From JADKAV01 sp963818505 (GTDB taxonomy: Bacteria > Actinomycetota > Actinomycetes > S36-B12 > UBA10799), in the NCBI GenBank assembly GCA_963818505.1, contig CAWFSJ010000001.1:434001-498000 (forward strand): a DNA stretch of 64,000 nt, read 5' to 3'. Of the stretch, positions 1-7,617 are shown piece by piece. The first letter of the stretch is position 1. Each line of letters begins with the position of its first letter. The notes below the pieces were generated by a model that worked only from the letters and a program-made list of their open reading frames with translations, ran no database searches and had not been told where the DNA came from. A program made the translations under genes and the position numbers.

Positions 1-900
1 CTCGGCCCCACGGGGGATGTCGTCCCACGCACGGGGGTCCTCCAAGGGCTCGATGTGGATGCTGACCACGGCTCCGGGAAGTCGCTCCCCGATCTCGTCC
101 TCTACCTGCTGGGCAAGGTCGTGGGCTTCGCGCACACTGCTTGCGCCGGGCACCAACATGTGAAGGGAAACGAAGCGCTGGCGTCCGGCCGCGCGGCTCT
201 GCAAAGCGTGGAAATGGACCTCGTCGGATTCGTGGGACTCCAGAACCGCTACCACCTCGTCGATATCGGCATCCGAGAGTCGCTCGTCCAGCAGTCCCGA
301 CACCGACTCGCGCAGCAGCCCCCAGCCGGTCCACAGGATGTTGGCGCCGACCAGCAACGCGATGATCGGGTCGAGGCGCTCCAACCCCGTGAGCGCCACC
401 GCACCGACACCTACGACGACCCCGGCTGAGGTCCAGACGTCGGTCAACAGGTGCTTGCCATCAGCGATCAGGACCAGTGATCGATGCTTGCGGCCCACCC
501 GAAGCAGAATGAACGCCACGGCACCGTTGAGGCCCGAGGCGAGCACCGAGATGAGCAGACCGATTCCGACTTGTTCCAGCGGCTCGGGCGACAGCAAACG
601 ATTGATGGCGGTGGCGATGATCGCCGCTGAGGCGGCCAGGATGAGGAAACCCTCCACCATGGCCGATAGGTACTCGGCCTTGCCATGACCGAAGTGGTGC
701 TCGGCATCGGCCGGTCGGTTGGCTGCCCGCAAAGCGAACACGGCGACGAGTGCGGCCCCGATGTTGACCGTCGACTCAAGGGCATCTGATAGTAGACCCA
801 CGGATCCGGTGAGTTGCCACGCCCAGGTCTTGAGCCCCAGCACGACGATCCCGGTGACCACCGAAAGCCACGCGAAACGCTCGAGGTACCTACCGGTCAT
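1..900 (-). CDS. Cation diffusion facilitator (CDF) metal/proton antiporter, 3' end cut by window
   Basis: My own minus-strand translation gives at least 300 codons with no stop to the window edge, so the C-terminal end is missing. It is a membrane protein that exports divalent metal ions (Zn, Fe or Mn in characterised CDF proteins) by proton exchange. Two metal-site signatures are visible: SDALES in the second membrane helix and DGKHLLTDVWTS in the fifth, with the usual pattern of Asp and His. A soluble C-terminal metallochaperone-like part (VHFHALQSR, then VSLHMLVPG) follows. The ATG overlaps the stop of the NUDIX gene as ATGA, implying translational coupling. Metal specificity cannot be read from the sequence. 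Confidence 0.9.
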   Translation of the reverse strand, partial: MTGRYLERFAWLSVVTGIVVLGLKTWAWQLTGSVGLLSDALESTVNIGAALVAVFALRAANRPADAEHHFGHGKAEYLSAMVEGFLILAASAAIIATAINRLLSPEPLEQVGIGLLISVLASGLNGAVAFILLRVGRKHRSLVLIADGKHLLTDVWTSAGVVVGVGAVALTGLERLDPIIALLVGANILWTGWGLLRESVSGLLDERLSDADIDEVVAVLESHESDEVHFHALQSRAAGRQRFVSLHMLVPGASSVREAHDLAQQVEDEIGERLPGAVVSIHIEPLEDPRAWDDIPRGAE

Positions 901-1709
901 AGACTCATCCACCGCCGAAGTTCGGACACGGGGACGGATCTGTCGACTCTGGCGCGCAGTCCCCGGTCGCTGGTCACAACAAGAGCGTTCTCCAGACTAC
1001 GCGCACGCTCGGCAATGGTGTCGTCACCGGCACCCGTTGCCCGGACGATTCGGACCAGCGAATCGGGTCCAGTGTCGGCCACGGCAACCGCTTGCCCCTC
1101 CACCACCAGTTCAAGGTGCGCGATCAGCGTGGGCTTGTCATCGACAACCACCGGGCGTCCGGCGATCGCCGCGACCTGAGCACCCAGGCGCTGCGTCGCG
1201 CCCACCCGGTCGTGCCACCACCCGTCCGGGGTACTGCCCACCACATTCGCCGAGTCGATAACCAGACTCACCCAGGGCAGGAGCAACTCTGGCAGCGACG
1301 CTTCGAAACCGGGATGCAGCCGAATGAGGCCGAGGTCGTCGACATCCACCCAGCGCAACTCAACGCTCTCAGCGTGCGCGGTGACAGGTGGGCGCTGCTG
1401 TGCTGTGGCGATCACTGTGTCGTAATGCCAGTCGGGGTGGGCCATGCGATGTACGCCTGAGATCCTGAGCAGAGCCGGGTCGACTGCGGCCTCCTCTGCG
1501 GCTTCCCGCAGCGCCGCTGCAGTCACCGACTCATGGGAGTCCTTGGCCCCACCGGGGATCGCCCAACTCCCGCCTTGATGGGCCCAATCAGGCCGCAGCT
1601 GCATGAGTACCGCATCACCGACTCGAAGGAACAGCCCCGCCGCTCCGTACTTGCCCCAATGGCGGTTCCCGCACGCACAGCGCACCCAGCCATTGCCGTC
1701 GTGCTCCAC
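897..1709 (-). CDS. NUDIX hydrolase fused to a C-terminal NYN/PIN-like domain
   Basis: 270 residues. The N-terminus carries a CxCGxRHWGxxGAAG entry and a NUDIX box at about residues 54-76 (G54, E60, R68-E69, E72-E73). The usual Gly near the box end is Ala75. Residues 147-270 look like a NYN/PIN-type nuclease fold: VIDSANVV with D151, GAGDD with D228/D229, and VVTSDRGLR with D247, the expected acidic residues. NUDIX enzymes hydrolyse nucleoside diphosphates linked to other groups. NYN domains are metal-dependent RNases. The combined substrate is unknown; clearing of damaged or capped nucleotides is only a guess. It lies 3 nt after the coiled-coil gene and overlaps the CDF gene by 4 nt. Confidence 0.85.
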   Translation of the reverse strand: MEHDGNGWVRCACGNRHWGKYGAAGLFLRVGDAVLMQLRPDWAHQGGSWAIPGGAKDSHESVTAAALREAAEEAAVDPALLRISGVHRMAHPDWHYDTVIATAQQRPPVTAHAESVELRWVDVDDLGLIRLHPGFEASLPELLLPWVSLVIDSANVVGSTPDGWWHDRVGATQRLGAQVAAIAGRPVVVDDKPTLIAHLELVVEGQAVAVADTGPDSLVRIVRATGAGDDTIAERARSLENALVVTSDRGLRARVDRSVPVSELRRWMSL

Positions 1710-1712
1710 CGG

Positions 1713-2276
1713 TCAGCGCAGACCGGCACGACATGCCGGCAGGACGGACTCCAACGTGTCAGCGGCCTTCGTGGCACCTGTCTCGATGTCGGGGCCTGAA
1801 TGGATCTGCGCCAGTGCCTTGATCCCTGCCGCAGAGCACGTCTGAGCGTTGGACAGCTGGAAGCGGATGGCAGCCGCGCGTGCTCGCGCCTTTCGGGCCG
1901 CCGAGTCGGCTTGGCGTGCCGCCTTCTCAGCCACGCGCTGGGACGTCACCTGCCGAGCGACGTTGGCCTCAGATGCAGACAATTGCTTCTTGGTCAGGTT
2001 GAGCCTCTGCACGAGCCCCGAAAGTCGCTCCTGGGACGTGGACAGCTGGGTCAACAGTTGATCGTTGCGTCGTGTCAGATCGGCGTTCTCCGAGCGCAGG
2101 TCCTCAGCAGTCGCTGTTGCCCCAGCCTCGCTCGCCTTCGCGCTGTCCAGCCTGCTTCGAAGAACCACGTTGATCAGCAGCAACGTCAAGGTCAGGACTG
2201 CGAGGATCGCCACAGCCACCTGCCATCGGCGCAATACGGTGACCTGCCCGCCCGATTGTTGCGGCACCTCAGCCAT
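1713..2276 (-). CDS. Single-pass membrane protein with long coiled coil
   Basis: 187 residues, not assignable to a named family. A basic/polar N-terminus is followed by one membrane segment at about residues 18-40 (VAVAILAVLTLTLLLINVVL). Residues 45-140 are an Ala/Glu/Arg/Gln-rich helix with heptad character and no proline, then a short tail with two cysteines (QTCSAAG and LPACRAG). The topology suggests a membrane-anchored periplasmic coiled coil with a possible C-terminal disulfide. AAGGGA lies about 6 bases before the ATG. The NUDIX gene follows after 3 nt, so the two are probably cotranscribed. Confidence 0.75.
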   Translation of the reverse strand: MAEVPQQSGGQVTVLRRWQVAVAILAVLTLTLLLINVVLRSRLDSAKASEAGATATAEDLRSENADLTRRNDQLLTQLSTSQERLSGLVQRLNLTKKQLSASEANVARQVTSQRVAEKAARQADSAARKARARAAAIRFQLSNAQTCSAAGIKALAQIHSGPDIETGATKAADTLESVLPACRAGLR

Positions 2277-2345
2277 CGCTGTCCCTTCGGTCGCTGCCGG
2301 CCCCCACGCTACCCCGTGGCCGGTTCTCCCCCAGCTCTGCGCGTG

Positions 2346-3380
2346 TCACCCTTGCTGCTCGATGAGTCCTTCGCACCGCGCGACCAAGTACGTGACCGCC
2401 GGACCGAAGAGTTTGAAAGCAGGATTGGTCGTCTGTCCGTGGTAGTACCGATACCAGATCTGCTGGGCGATGCCTGCCAGCCGGAACAGGCCGTACACCT
2501 CGTAGAACAGCCAGTCCGGACGCTCGCGGCCGGCCATCTGGCAGTACTGGTCGACGAACTCCTCGCGGGTCGGCATTCCAGCGGCGTTGCTGGGCTGCCG
2601 ACGGAACGCCTGCATTCCCGCGTCGTCGCCGGGCTCGACCCAGTAGGCCATCGCAGAACCCAGGTCCATGAACGGATCGCCCACCGTTGCGAGTTCCCAA
2701 TCGAGAACCGCCTTGATCTTCGACAGATCATCGGGATCGAGCACCATGTTGTCGAAGCGCCAGTCGTTGTGAATGACACACGAACCGACATCTTCGGGCT
2801 GGCGAGCGGACAACCAGGCCATCACCGACTCGGCGTCGGGCACGTCGTCTGTGAGTGCCTGCCGATAGCGGGCACTCCAGCCCTCTACCTGGCGGCGCAC
2901 ATAACCGTCACCCTTGTTGAAAGCGGCAAGCTCGGGCACCGACGCATCCACCGAGTGCAGTTCCACAAGTGTGGATATGAACGTCCTTGCCATCGCTGCC
3001 ACCGGCGCGTCGTCGTCAATGTCGCGGCGCAGGATCTCCCCCGACACGTACTCGCACACAAATGCAGGCCGGCCGATCGGCGAGTCCTCACCGCCCACTG
3101 CGAACACTTCCGGTACCCGGCTGAACTGCGGGCGCAGACCCTGCAGAAGCCTGGCCTCACGCTGCATGTCGTGCGCGGAAGCCGCCTTGCGCCCGGCTGG
3201 TGACGTGCGCAGGACCGCTGAGCCCTCAGAGCATTCCAGCAGGAAGGTCAGGTTCGAGGCGCCGCCGGAGAACTGCGTCACGACTTCCAGTGCACCCAAA
3301 TGGGGGACCTCACGAGCCAACCATTGCGCAAGGGCCTCGAGATCGAAGCCGTCCTGTTCGCGCCCGCGGTATTCAGCCAC
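2346..3380 (-). CDS. APH-fold phosphotransferase paired with acyl-CoA dehydrogenase (ACAD10/11-like kinase part)
   Basis: 344 residues with an aminoglycoside-phosphotransferase/choline-kinase fold. Visible motifs are an N-lobe Gly-rich turn (FSGGASNLTF), the catalytic loop HNDWRFDN with D206, and the metal-binding DWE at 227-229 followed by GDPFMDLG. In animals this kinase type is fused to an acyl-CoA dehydrogenase (ACAD10/11), where it phosphorylates 4-hydroxyacyl-CoA before elimination. Here the two genes are separate but overlap by 8 nt, which supports the same role by inference. It should not be read as a resistance gene. The start is GTG with GAGGG about 8 bases upstream. Confidence 0.88.
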   Translation of the reverse strand: MAEYRGREQDGFDLEALAQWLAREVPHLGALEVVTQFSGGASNLTFLLECSEGSAVLRTSPAGRKAASAHDMQREARLLQGLRPQFSRVPEVFAVGGEDSPIGRPAFVCEYVSGEILRRDIDDDAPVAAMARTFISTLVELHSVDASVPELAAFNKGDGYVRRQVEGWSARYRQALTDDVPDAESVMAWLSARQPEDVGSCVIHNDWRFDNMVLDPDDLSKIKAVLDWELATVGDPFMDLGSAMAYWVEPGDDAGMQAFRRQPSNAAGMPTREEFVDQYCQMAGRERPDWLFYEVYGLFRLAGIAQQIWYRYYHGQTTNPAFKLFGPAVTYLVARCEGLIEQQG

Positions 3381-4584
3381 CGATGTGCCCTCTCAGTTCC
3401 AGACGTGCCACATCTCGCAGATGGACTTCATCGGGCCCATCAGCCAGTCTCAGGGTGCGTAGACCAGCCCACATCTCCGCAAGCGGAGTCGTCTGGCTCA
3501 CCCCGGCCCCACCGTGGACTTGGATAGCGCGGTCCACGACGTCCAGCGCCATTTGGGGAACGACCGCCTTGATCCCTGCGATCTGTTGACGCGCCGCCTT
3601 CGCACCCTGCCGGTCGATCACCCACGCCGCGTGCAGGACCAGCAGGCGCGCCTGGTCGATCGCGAGCCGGGAACGTGCGATCCATTCCCGCACGACACCC
3701 TGTCCGGCCAAAGGCTTGTGAAATGCGACCCGCGACAAGGAACGTTCGCACATCATGTCCAGCGCCCGCTCAGCCATGCCGATCGCGCGCATGCAGTGGT
3801 GTACCCGGCCCGGGCCCAGACGCGCCTGCGCGATGGCGAAGCCCATCCCCTCTTCGGCGATCAGGTTGGAGCGCGGTACCCGGACATCCGAGAACGCGAT
3901 TTCGGCATGACCTTGCTGCTCGGTGTAGCCGAACACTGTGAGGTTGCGCTGCACGCTCACCCCAGGGGTGTTCAGGGGGACGAGGACCATGCTCTGCTGC
4001 TGGTGGGCAGGCGCCTGCGGGTCGGTCTTGCCCATCACGATCAGCACCTGGCAACGGGGATCCATAGCCCCGGTGGTCCACCACTTACGCCCAGTGATGA
4101 CGTACTCGTCGCCCTCAGCCACGATCCGGGTCTCGATATTGGTGGCGTCCGAGGACGCCACCCCCGGTTCGGTCATGGCGAAGCCACTGCGAATGCGCCC
4201 ATCCATGAGTGGTTCGAGCCATTGCCGCTTCTGATCCGGGGTCCCGAACATGTGCAGGACCTCCATGTTGCCGGTGTCCGGGGCACTACAGTTCAGCGCT
4301 TCCGGGGCGAGGTGGGGGCTGCGGCCGGTGAGTTCGGCCAACGGGGCGTAGTCGGTGACCGACAGACCTGATTCGTCAGGGAGGAAGAGATTCCAGAGCC
4401 CGCGTTTGCGCGCCTGTGTCTTCAAGTGCTCGATGATCGGCGGTGGTTCATGAGGTGTGCCCGCCCTGGCCGACCGGGCGGTCTGCTCCGCGTACACAGG
4501 CTCCGAGGGATACACCTGCGCGTCCATGAACTCGGCGAGTCGATCGAGGTACTGCCCAGCTCTCGGGCTTGGTTCGAAGTCCAC
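3373..4584 (-). CDS. Acyl-CoA dehydrogenase (FadE family, ACAD10/11-like)
   Basis: 403 residues, the usual length for an FAD-dependent acyl-CoA dehydrogenase that introduces the alpha-beta double bond in fatty acyl-CoA. Family signatures are FAMTEPGVASSDATNI and WWTTGAMDPRC in the middle domain, and QVHGGAGVSQ near the C-terminus. Its stop lies inside the start of the kinase gene, so the pair is translationally coupled. The GTG start has no Shine-Dalgarno sequence but has TAGGAT exactly 6 bases upstream, which suggests a leaderless mRNA. The substrate is unknown; 4-hydroxy or branched acyl-CoAs are plausible from the kinase partner. Confidence 0.93.
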   Translation of the reverse strand: MDFEPSPRAGQYLDRLAEFMDAQVYPSEPVYAEQTARSARAGTPHEPPPIIEHLKTQARKRGLWNLFLPDESGLSVTDYAPLAELTGRSPHLAPEALNCSAPDTGNMEVLHMFGTPDQKRQWLEPLMDGRIRSGFAMTEPGVASSDATNIETRIVAEGDEYVITGRKWWTTGAMDPRCQVLIVMGKTDPQAPAHQQQSMVLVPLNTPGVSVQRNLTVFGYTEQQGHAEIAFSDVRVPRSNLIAEEGMGFAIAQARLGPGRVHHCMRAIGMAERALDMMCERSLSRVAFHKPLAGQGVVREWIARSRLAIDQARLLVLHAAWVIDRQGAKAARQQIAGIKAVVPQMALDVVDRAIQVHGGAGVSQTTPLAEMWAGLRTLRLADGPDEVHLRDVARLELRGHIGG

Positions 4585-4590
4585 GATCCG

Positions 4591-4596
4591 ATCCTA
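4591..4596 (-). promoter_or_regulatory. Candidate -10 element, leaderless acyl-CoA dehydrogenase
   Basis: TAGGAT ends 6 bases before the GTG at 4584 and no Shine-Dalgarno sequence lies between. No convincing -35 is visible. This would put the transcription start on the initiation codon. Confidence 0.5.
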
Positions 4597-4679
4597 TGGG
4601 GCCGTCGAAATGGGTGGTTAACGAGCGCAACTGACTGGATTTCGACAGGATGGCGGTACCGGAAAGCACAGGAGGAACC

Positions 4680-6182
4680 GTGGCTGACGACCCGCGCATG
4701 GATTGGGCCGACGCAGTGATGTACGGGGTCGAGGAGGACCCCCTACTGCGTTCTGTGATCACCTTGGTGATCCTGTTGGACAAAGAGCCCGACGAGGCGA
4801 TCGTCCGTGATCGCATCGACCGCATGTCGCGCATGATCCCCAAGTTGCGCCAGCGTGCCGTAGGCAATCCGCTCAGCCTCGCGCCACCTCGCTGGGAGGT
4901 CGACCCCAACTTCGACATCGACTACCACTTGCGCTGGGTCAGTGCACCAAACCCCGACGGCACCATGCGACCGGTGTTCACCATGGCTGAGCAGATGGCC
5001 GAGGGAGACTTCGACCGCGCTCGCCCACTATGGGAGATGCTGCTGCTCACCGGACTGGAGGACGGGCAGGCGGCATTCATCGCCAAGATCCACCACTCGG
5101 TCACCGATGGCATCGGCGGTCTGCAGATGGCGGCGCTGCTGTTCGACTTCGACCGTGCCGGTGCCGACCTCGGCCCGATGCCTGCGAAGCCGACCGGTGA
5201 GACGGCTTCTTTCGGCGAGCGCTTGCGACAGGGTGTCGACTTCCAGGCACGCACCACGGTCTCTGACGTGCGCAGCGCGCTGGGGTCAGGAACGGAGTTC
5301 GTCAAGGATGCCGTCACGGACCCGATCGGTTTGGCGACCTCCGCCGGCGAGATGGCCTCTTCCTTGTCGCGCATGCTTGCGCCTGCTTCTGAACCTCTGT
5401 CCACAGTGTTCGGCGAACGCTCTCTGTCGGTCTACTTCGACCTGATCGACGTGCCGCTCGACGACCTCAAGAAGGCCGGCAAGGCCGGGCGTGGAACCCT
5501 CAACGACGCATTCGTGGCAGGTGTCGTCGGTGGGCTTCGCCGCTACCACGAGCGCCACGGAACAGTCCCCGACGCCTTGCGCGTCAACATGCCCGTCAAC
5601 CTGCGCAACCCCGGAGACGCGAATGCCCAGGGCAACGCGTGGGTTCCGGCACGGTTCCCGGTCCCCATGAACGAGGCGGACCCCGCCAAGCGCATCCAGC
5701 AACTACACCCGGTGTTGCGCCAGGCCCGCACGGAACCCGCCGCGGTCCTGACGGATCAGGTCTTCCGGCTGTTGACGATGCTGCCCCGAAGCATCTCCAC
5801 GGTCGTGGCCGGCGGTCTCATGAAGGGCACGGACTTCGTGGCCACGAATGTCCCTGGGCCGCCCATCCCGGTCTACTTCGCGGGCACACAGATCCTGCGC
5901 ATGCTCCCCTACGCGCCGAAGGCCGGTGCGGCCGTCAACTGCGCGCTCATGTCGTACAACGGGGTCGCCCAGATCGGGGTGAACATCGACACGCTCGCGG
6001 TGCCCGACCCGCAGGAACTGATCGACGACCTGAAGGCCGGTATGGCGGAGGTCGTGGCCGTGGGGACTGTCTCGAAACCGGAACCTGCCCCTTCGGCTAA
6101 GAAGGCTGCTGCGAAGAAGGCGCCGGCTAAGAAGGCTGCTGCCAAGAAGGCGCCGGCTAAGAAGCCAACCGCCGAGAAGTAG
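4680..6182 (+). CDS. Wax ester synthase/diacylglycerol acyltransferase (WS/DGAT) family protein with basic repeat tail
   Basis: 500 residues. It carries the WS/DGAT catalytic motif HHSVTDG (H138, H139, D143, G144) and family segments PLWEMLL and NVPGPP. These enzymes esterify an acyl-CoA to a long-chain alcohol or diacylglycerol, making storage lipid at the inner membrane. I chose GTG 4680 because AGGAGG lies 4 bases upstream; an in-frame ATG at 4650 lacks a ribosome site. The last 30 residues are a Lys/Ala/Pro repeat (KKAPAKKA) encoded by a 30-bp tandem DNA repeat, unlike the catalytic part. It is divergent from the acyl-CoA dehydrogenase, consistent with lipid metabolism. Confidence 0.9.
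   Translation: MADDPRMDWADAVMYGVEEDPLLRSVITLVILLDKEPDEAIVRDRIDRMSRMIPKLRQRAVGNPLSLAPPRWEVDPNFDIDYHLRWVSAPNPDGTMRPVFTMAEQMAEGDFDRARPLWEMLLLTGLEDGQAAFIAKIHHSVTDGIGGLQMAALLFDFDRAGADLGPMPAKPTGETASFGERLRQGVDFQARTTVSDVRSALGSGTEFVKDAVTDPIGLATSAGEMASSLSRMLAPASEPLSTVFGERSLSVYFDLIDVPLDDLKKAGKAGRGTLNDAFVAGVVGGLRRYHERHGTVPDALRVNMPVNLRNPGDANAQGNAWVPARFPVPMNEADPAKRIQQLHPVLRQARTEPAAVLTDQVFRLLTMLPRSISTVVAGGLMKGTDFVATNVPGPPIPVYFAGTQILRMLPYAPKAGAAVNCALMSYNGVAQIGVNIDTLAVPDPQELIDDLKAGMAEVVAVGTVSKPEPAPSAKKAAAKKAPAKKAAAKKAPAKKPTAEK
6094..6166 (+). repeat. 30-bp tandem repeat encoding the Lys/Ala/Pro tail
   Basis: Two 30-bp units starting at 6094 and 6124 differ at about one base, and a third partial unit starts at 6154. 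They encode the alternating KKAAAKKAPA tail of the WS/DGAT protein. The array is likely prone to length change. Confidence 0.85.
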
Positions 6183-6205
6183 GTCGTCTTCAAGGGCCCG
6201 ACCGT

Positions 6206-6275
6206 CACCCGCCGAGAAGCAAAGCGGAAAACGGACCACTAAAGCGCACGAATCCCACAACGCCCAACCGGACGG
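6206..6275. repeat. 70-bp direct repeat, copy 1
   Basis: This copy is identical base for base to 6288-6357, with a 12-bp spacer. It lies in the gap between the convergent WS/DGAT and GTPase genes. The segment CCGCCGAGAAG inside it also occurs at the end of the WS/DGAT coding sequence (6170-6180). No coding role is evident. Confidence 0.9.
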
Positions 6276-6287
6276 TTACACCTCAAC

Positions 6288-6357
6288 CACCCGCCGAGAA
6301 GCAAAGCGGAAAACGGACCACTAAAGCGCACGAATCCCACAACGCCCAACCGGACGG
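6288..6357. repeat. 70-bp direct repeat, copy 2
   Basis: Second exact copy of the 70-bp unit. It runs directly into a GC-rich stretch of shorter repeats at 6361-6421. Confidence 0.9.
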
Positions 6358-6360
6358 GAC

Positions 6361-6421
6361 GGCGCAACGCGCCAAGACGGCGGGACGGGCAACGCCCGAC
6401 GGCGGGACGGCCCCAACGCCC
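6361..6421. repeat. GC-rich short tandem repeats with small hairpins
   Basis: Two imperfect units of 22 and 24 bp begin GACGGCGGGACGG at 6376 and 6398. Perfect small stems are present: GGCGC/GCGCC around AAC at 6361-6373 and GGGC/GCCC at 6387-6397. The position between convergent genes fits a transcription end, but there is no T-run. Confidence 0.7.
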
Positions 6422-6429
6422 ATCAAGCC

Positions 6430-7584
6430 TCAGGAGCCGCCTTCGAGTTCCGCGCGATCGCCACCCTTGAGCTTGAACCGTGCCCGGAACTCCTCCAAGA
6501 ACATCTTGCGGATGGAGTCGATGTCGCTTAGATCCCCCTTGACCAGGTAGCGCTCCAGCACGGACACCCATGCCCACCCCATGGCAGTCGTCATGCTCGC
6601 TGCCACCGTCCCGGAGATGACCATCGCAGCGGGCTGGCCACCGGGAACCACGCGAAGCAAGGAGGAGACCATCCAGCGTCCAGCAGTGGTCGCCCCGCTG
6701 GAGAGCATCAGCGAGCCAACCAGAGATGCCAACTGCGCAGAGGCGAGACGGCTGCCGTACGCGGCCGTCAAGCGAGCGATCATGGCCACTTGAAGCGGGA
6801 CGAGGATCGCCGCGTCGGAGAACGGAATCGGGGTCGCGCCTGTGGCCAAGGCAGACGACGCGCTCGTTCTAATGATCTTCTTAGCAGCCTGTCTTTTACG
6901 CCCCCAGTCCAGCTGCTGCGCGGCCGAAAGCGCAGAGACAGCTACCTCGGGGATGGTGTCGAAGGTCGCGTCCAACAACTCCTGCAGCCCGAAGACCACT
7001 GTCCGCAAGAACGGGTCATCCTTGGCGTTCGTGAGGAAGACCCTGCCTCCCGCGGCCAGGGGCAGACCCAACCCGGCGATGAAGCCGGCGAATTCGAGGG
7101 CCTCCTCGTGTATCTGGCCCTGCTCGTTGCAGGGGACCTGGGTGAGAACGAAGATGACCGGTAGACCCAATTCGACCAGACGGCGAACGAAGGCGGCCTG
7201 ATGCTCCTCGAACCGGCGGTCACTCCAGCGCAGCGTGTACCACGCGACGTGGATCTGCTCACCCGGCGTGGCCAATCGGGTGGTGGTCACGATGTCTTCG
7301 AGCGCTGCGAGAATGCGGTCCCCGGCCTCACCGGTCTCGAAGCCGCGCGAGTCGTAGATCCCCAGCACACCGTTGGGGTGCACGTAGTAGTCCAACCCCG
7401 TCGTGACCGGCCTCCCCGTCCCCGTGGCGGCGACGTCCTCTCCGAAGATCGCGTTGACCAGGGTGCTCTTTCCGGTTCCCGTCTTGCCGAAGATGGCCAG
7501 GTTGAAGCGTCCTAAGGAGTTCAACGCCTGCGCATATTCCTCCCGGTACATCCGGGTCACGTCGGCGCTGGCGAAATCCTTCAT
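6430..7584 (-). CDS. Era/dynamin-like GTPase with C-terminal hydrophobic (DUF697-like) region
   Basis: 384 residues. The G1 P-loop is GKTGTGKST at 33-41, G3 is DSRG at 78-81, and LTQVP occupies the G4 position. The canonical NKxD is therefore absent and guanine specificity is uncertain. Residues about 235-350 are Ala/Gly-rich and hydrophobic with likely membrane hairpins, as in DUF697-type GTPases. The cellular role is unknown; membrane-associated stress or division functions are known for relatives. It begins 33 nt after the phosphoketolase stop. There is no Shine-Dalgarno sequence, but TAGCCT lies 6 bases before the ATG. Confidence 0.85.
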   Translation of the reverse strand: MKDFASADVTRMYREEYAQALNSLGRFNLAIFGKTGTGKSTLVNAIFGEDVAATGTGRPVTTGLDYYVHPNGVLGIYDSRGFETGEAGDRILAALEDIVTTTRLATPGEQIHVAWYTLRWSDRRFEEHQAAFVRRLVELGLPVIFVLTQVPCNEQGQIHEEALEFAGFIAGLGLPLAAGGRVFLTNAKDDPFLRTVVFGLQELLDATFDTIPEVAVSALSAAQQLDWGRKRQAAKKIIRTSASSALATGATPIPFSDAAILVPLQVAMIARLTAAYGSRLASAQLASLVGSLMLSSGATTAGRWMVSSLLRVVPGGQPAAMVISGTVAASMTTAMGWAWVSVLERYLVKGDLSDIDSIRKMFLEEFRARFKLKGGDRAELEGGS

Positions 7585-7590
7585 GGCATC

Positions 7591-7596
7591 AGGCTA
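7591..7596 (-). promoter_or_regulatory. Candidate -10 element, leaderless GTPase gene
   Basis: TAGCCT is followed by 6 bases and then ATG 7584. If used, this gene has its own promoter in the gap after the phosphoketolase gene. Confidence 0.5.
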
Positions 7597-7617
7597 TGGG
7601 TCACGGCAGGTGCGCGC

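Noticed and set aside
1800..3203. 467-codon plus-strand frame
   Set aside because: Antisense to the coiled-coil and kinase genes; Arg/His/Leu-rich composition typical of high-GC shadow frames and no family signature.
2346..3380. Aminoglycoside resistance kinase
   Set aside because: Same fold, but overlap with acyl-CoA dehydrogenase and family segments point to the ACAD10/11-like branch.
6206..6357. CRISPR array
   Set aside because: Only two 70-bp units with a 12-bp spacer and no cas genes; not the repeat-spacer pattern.
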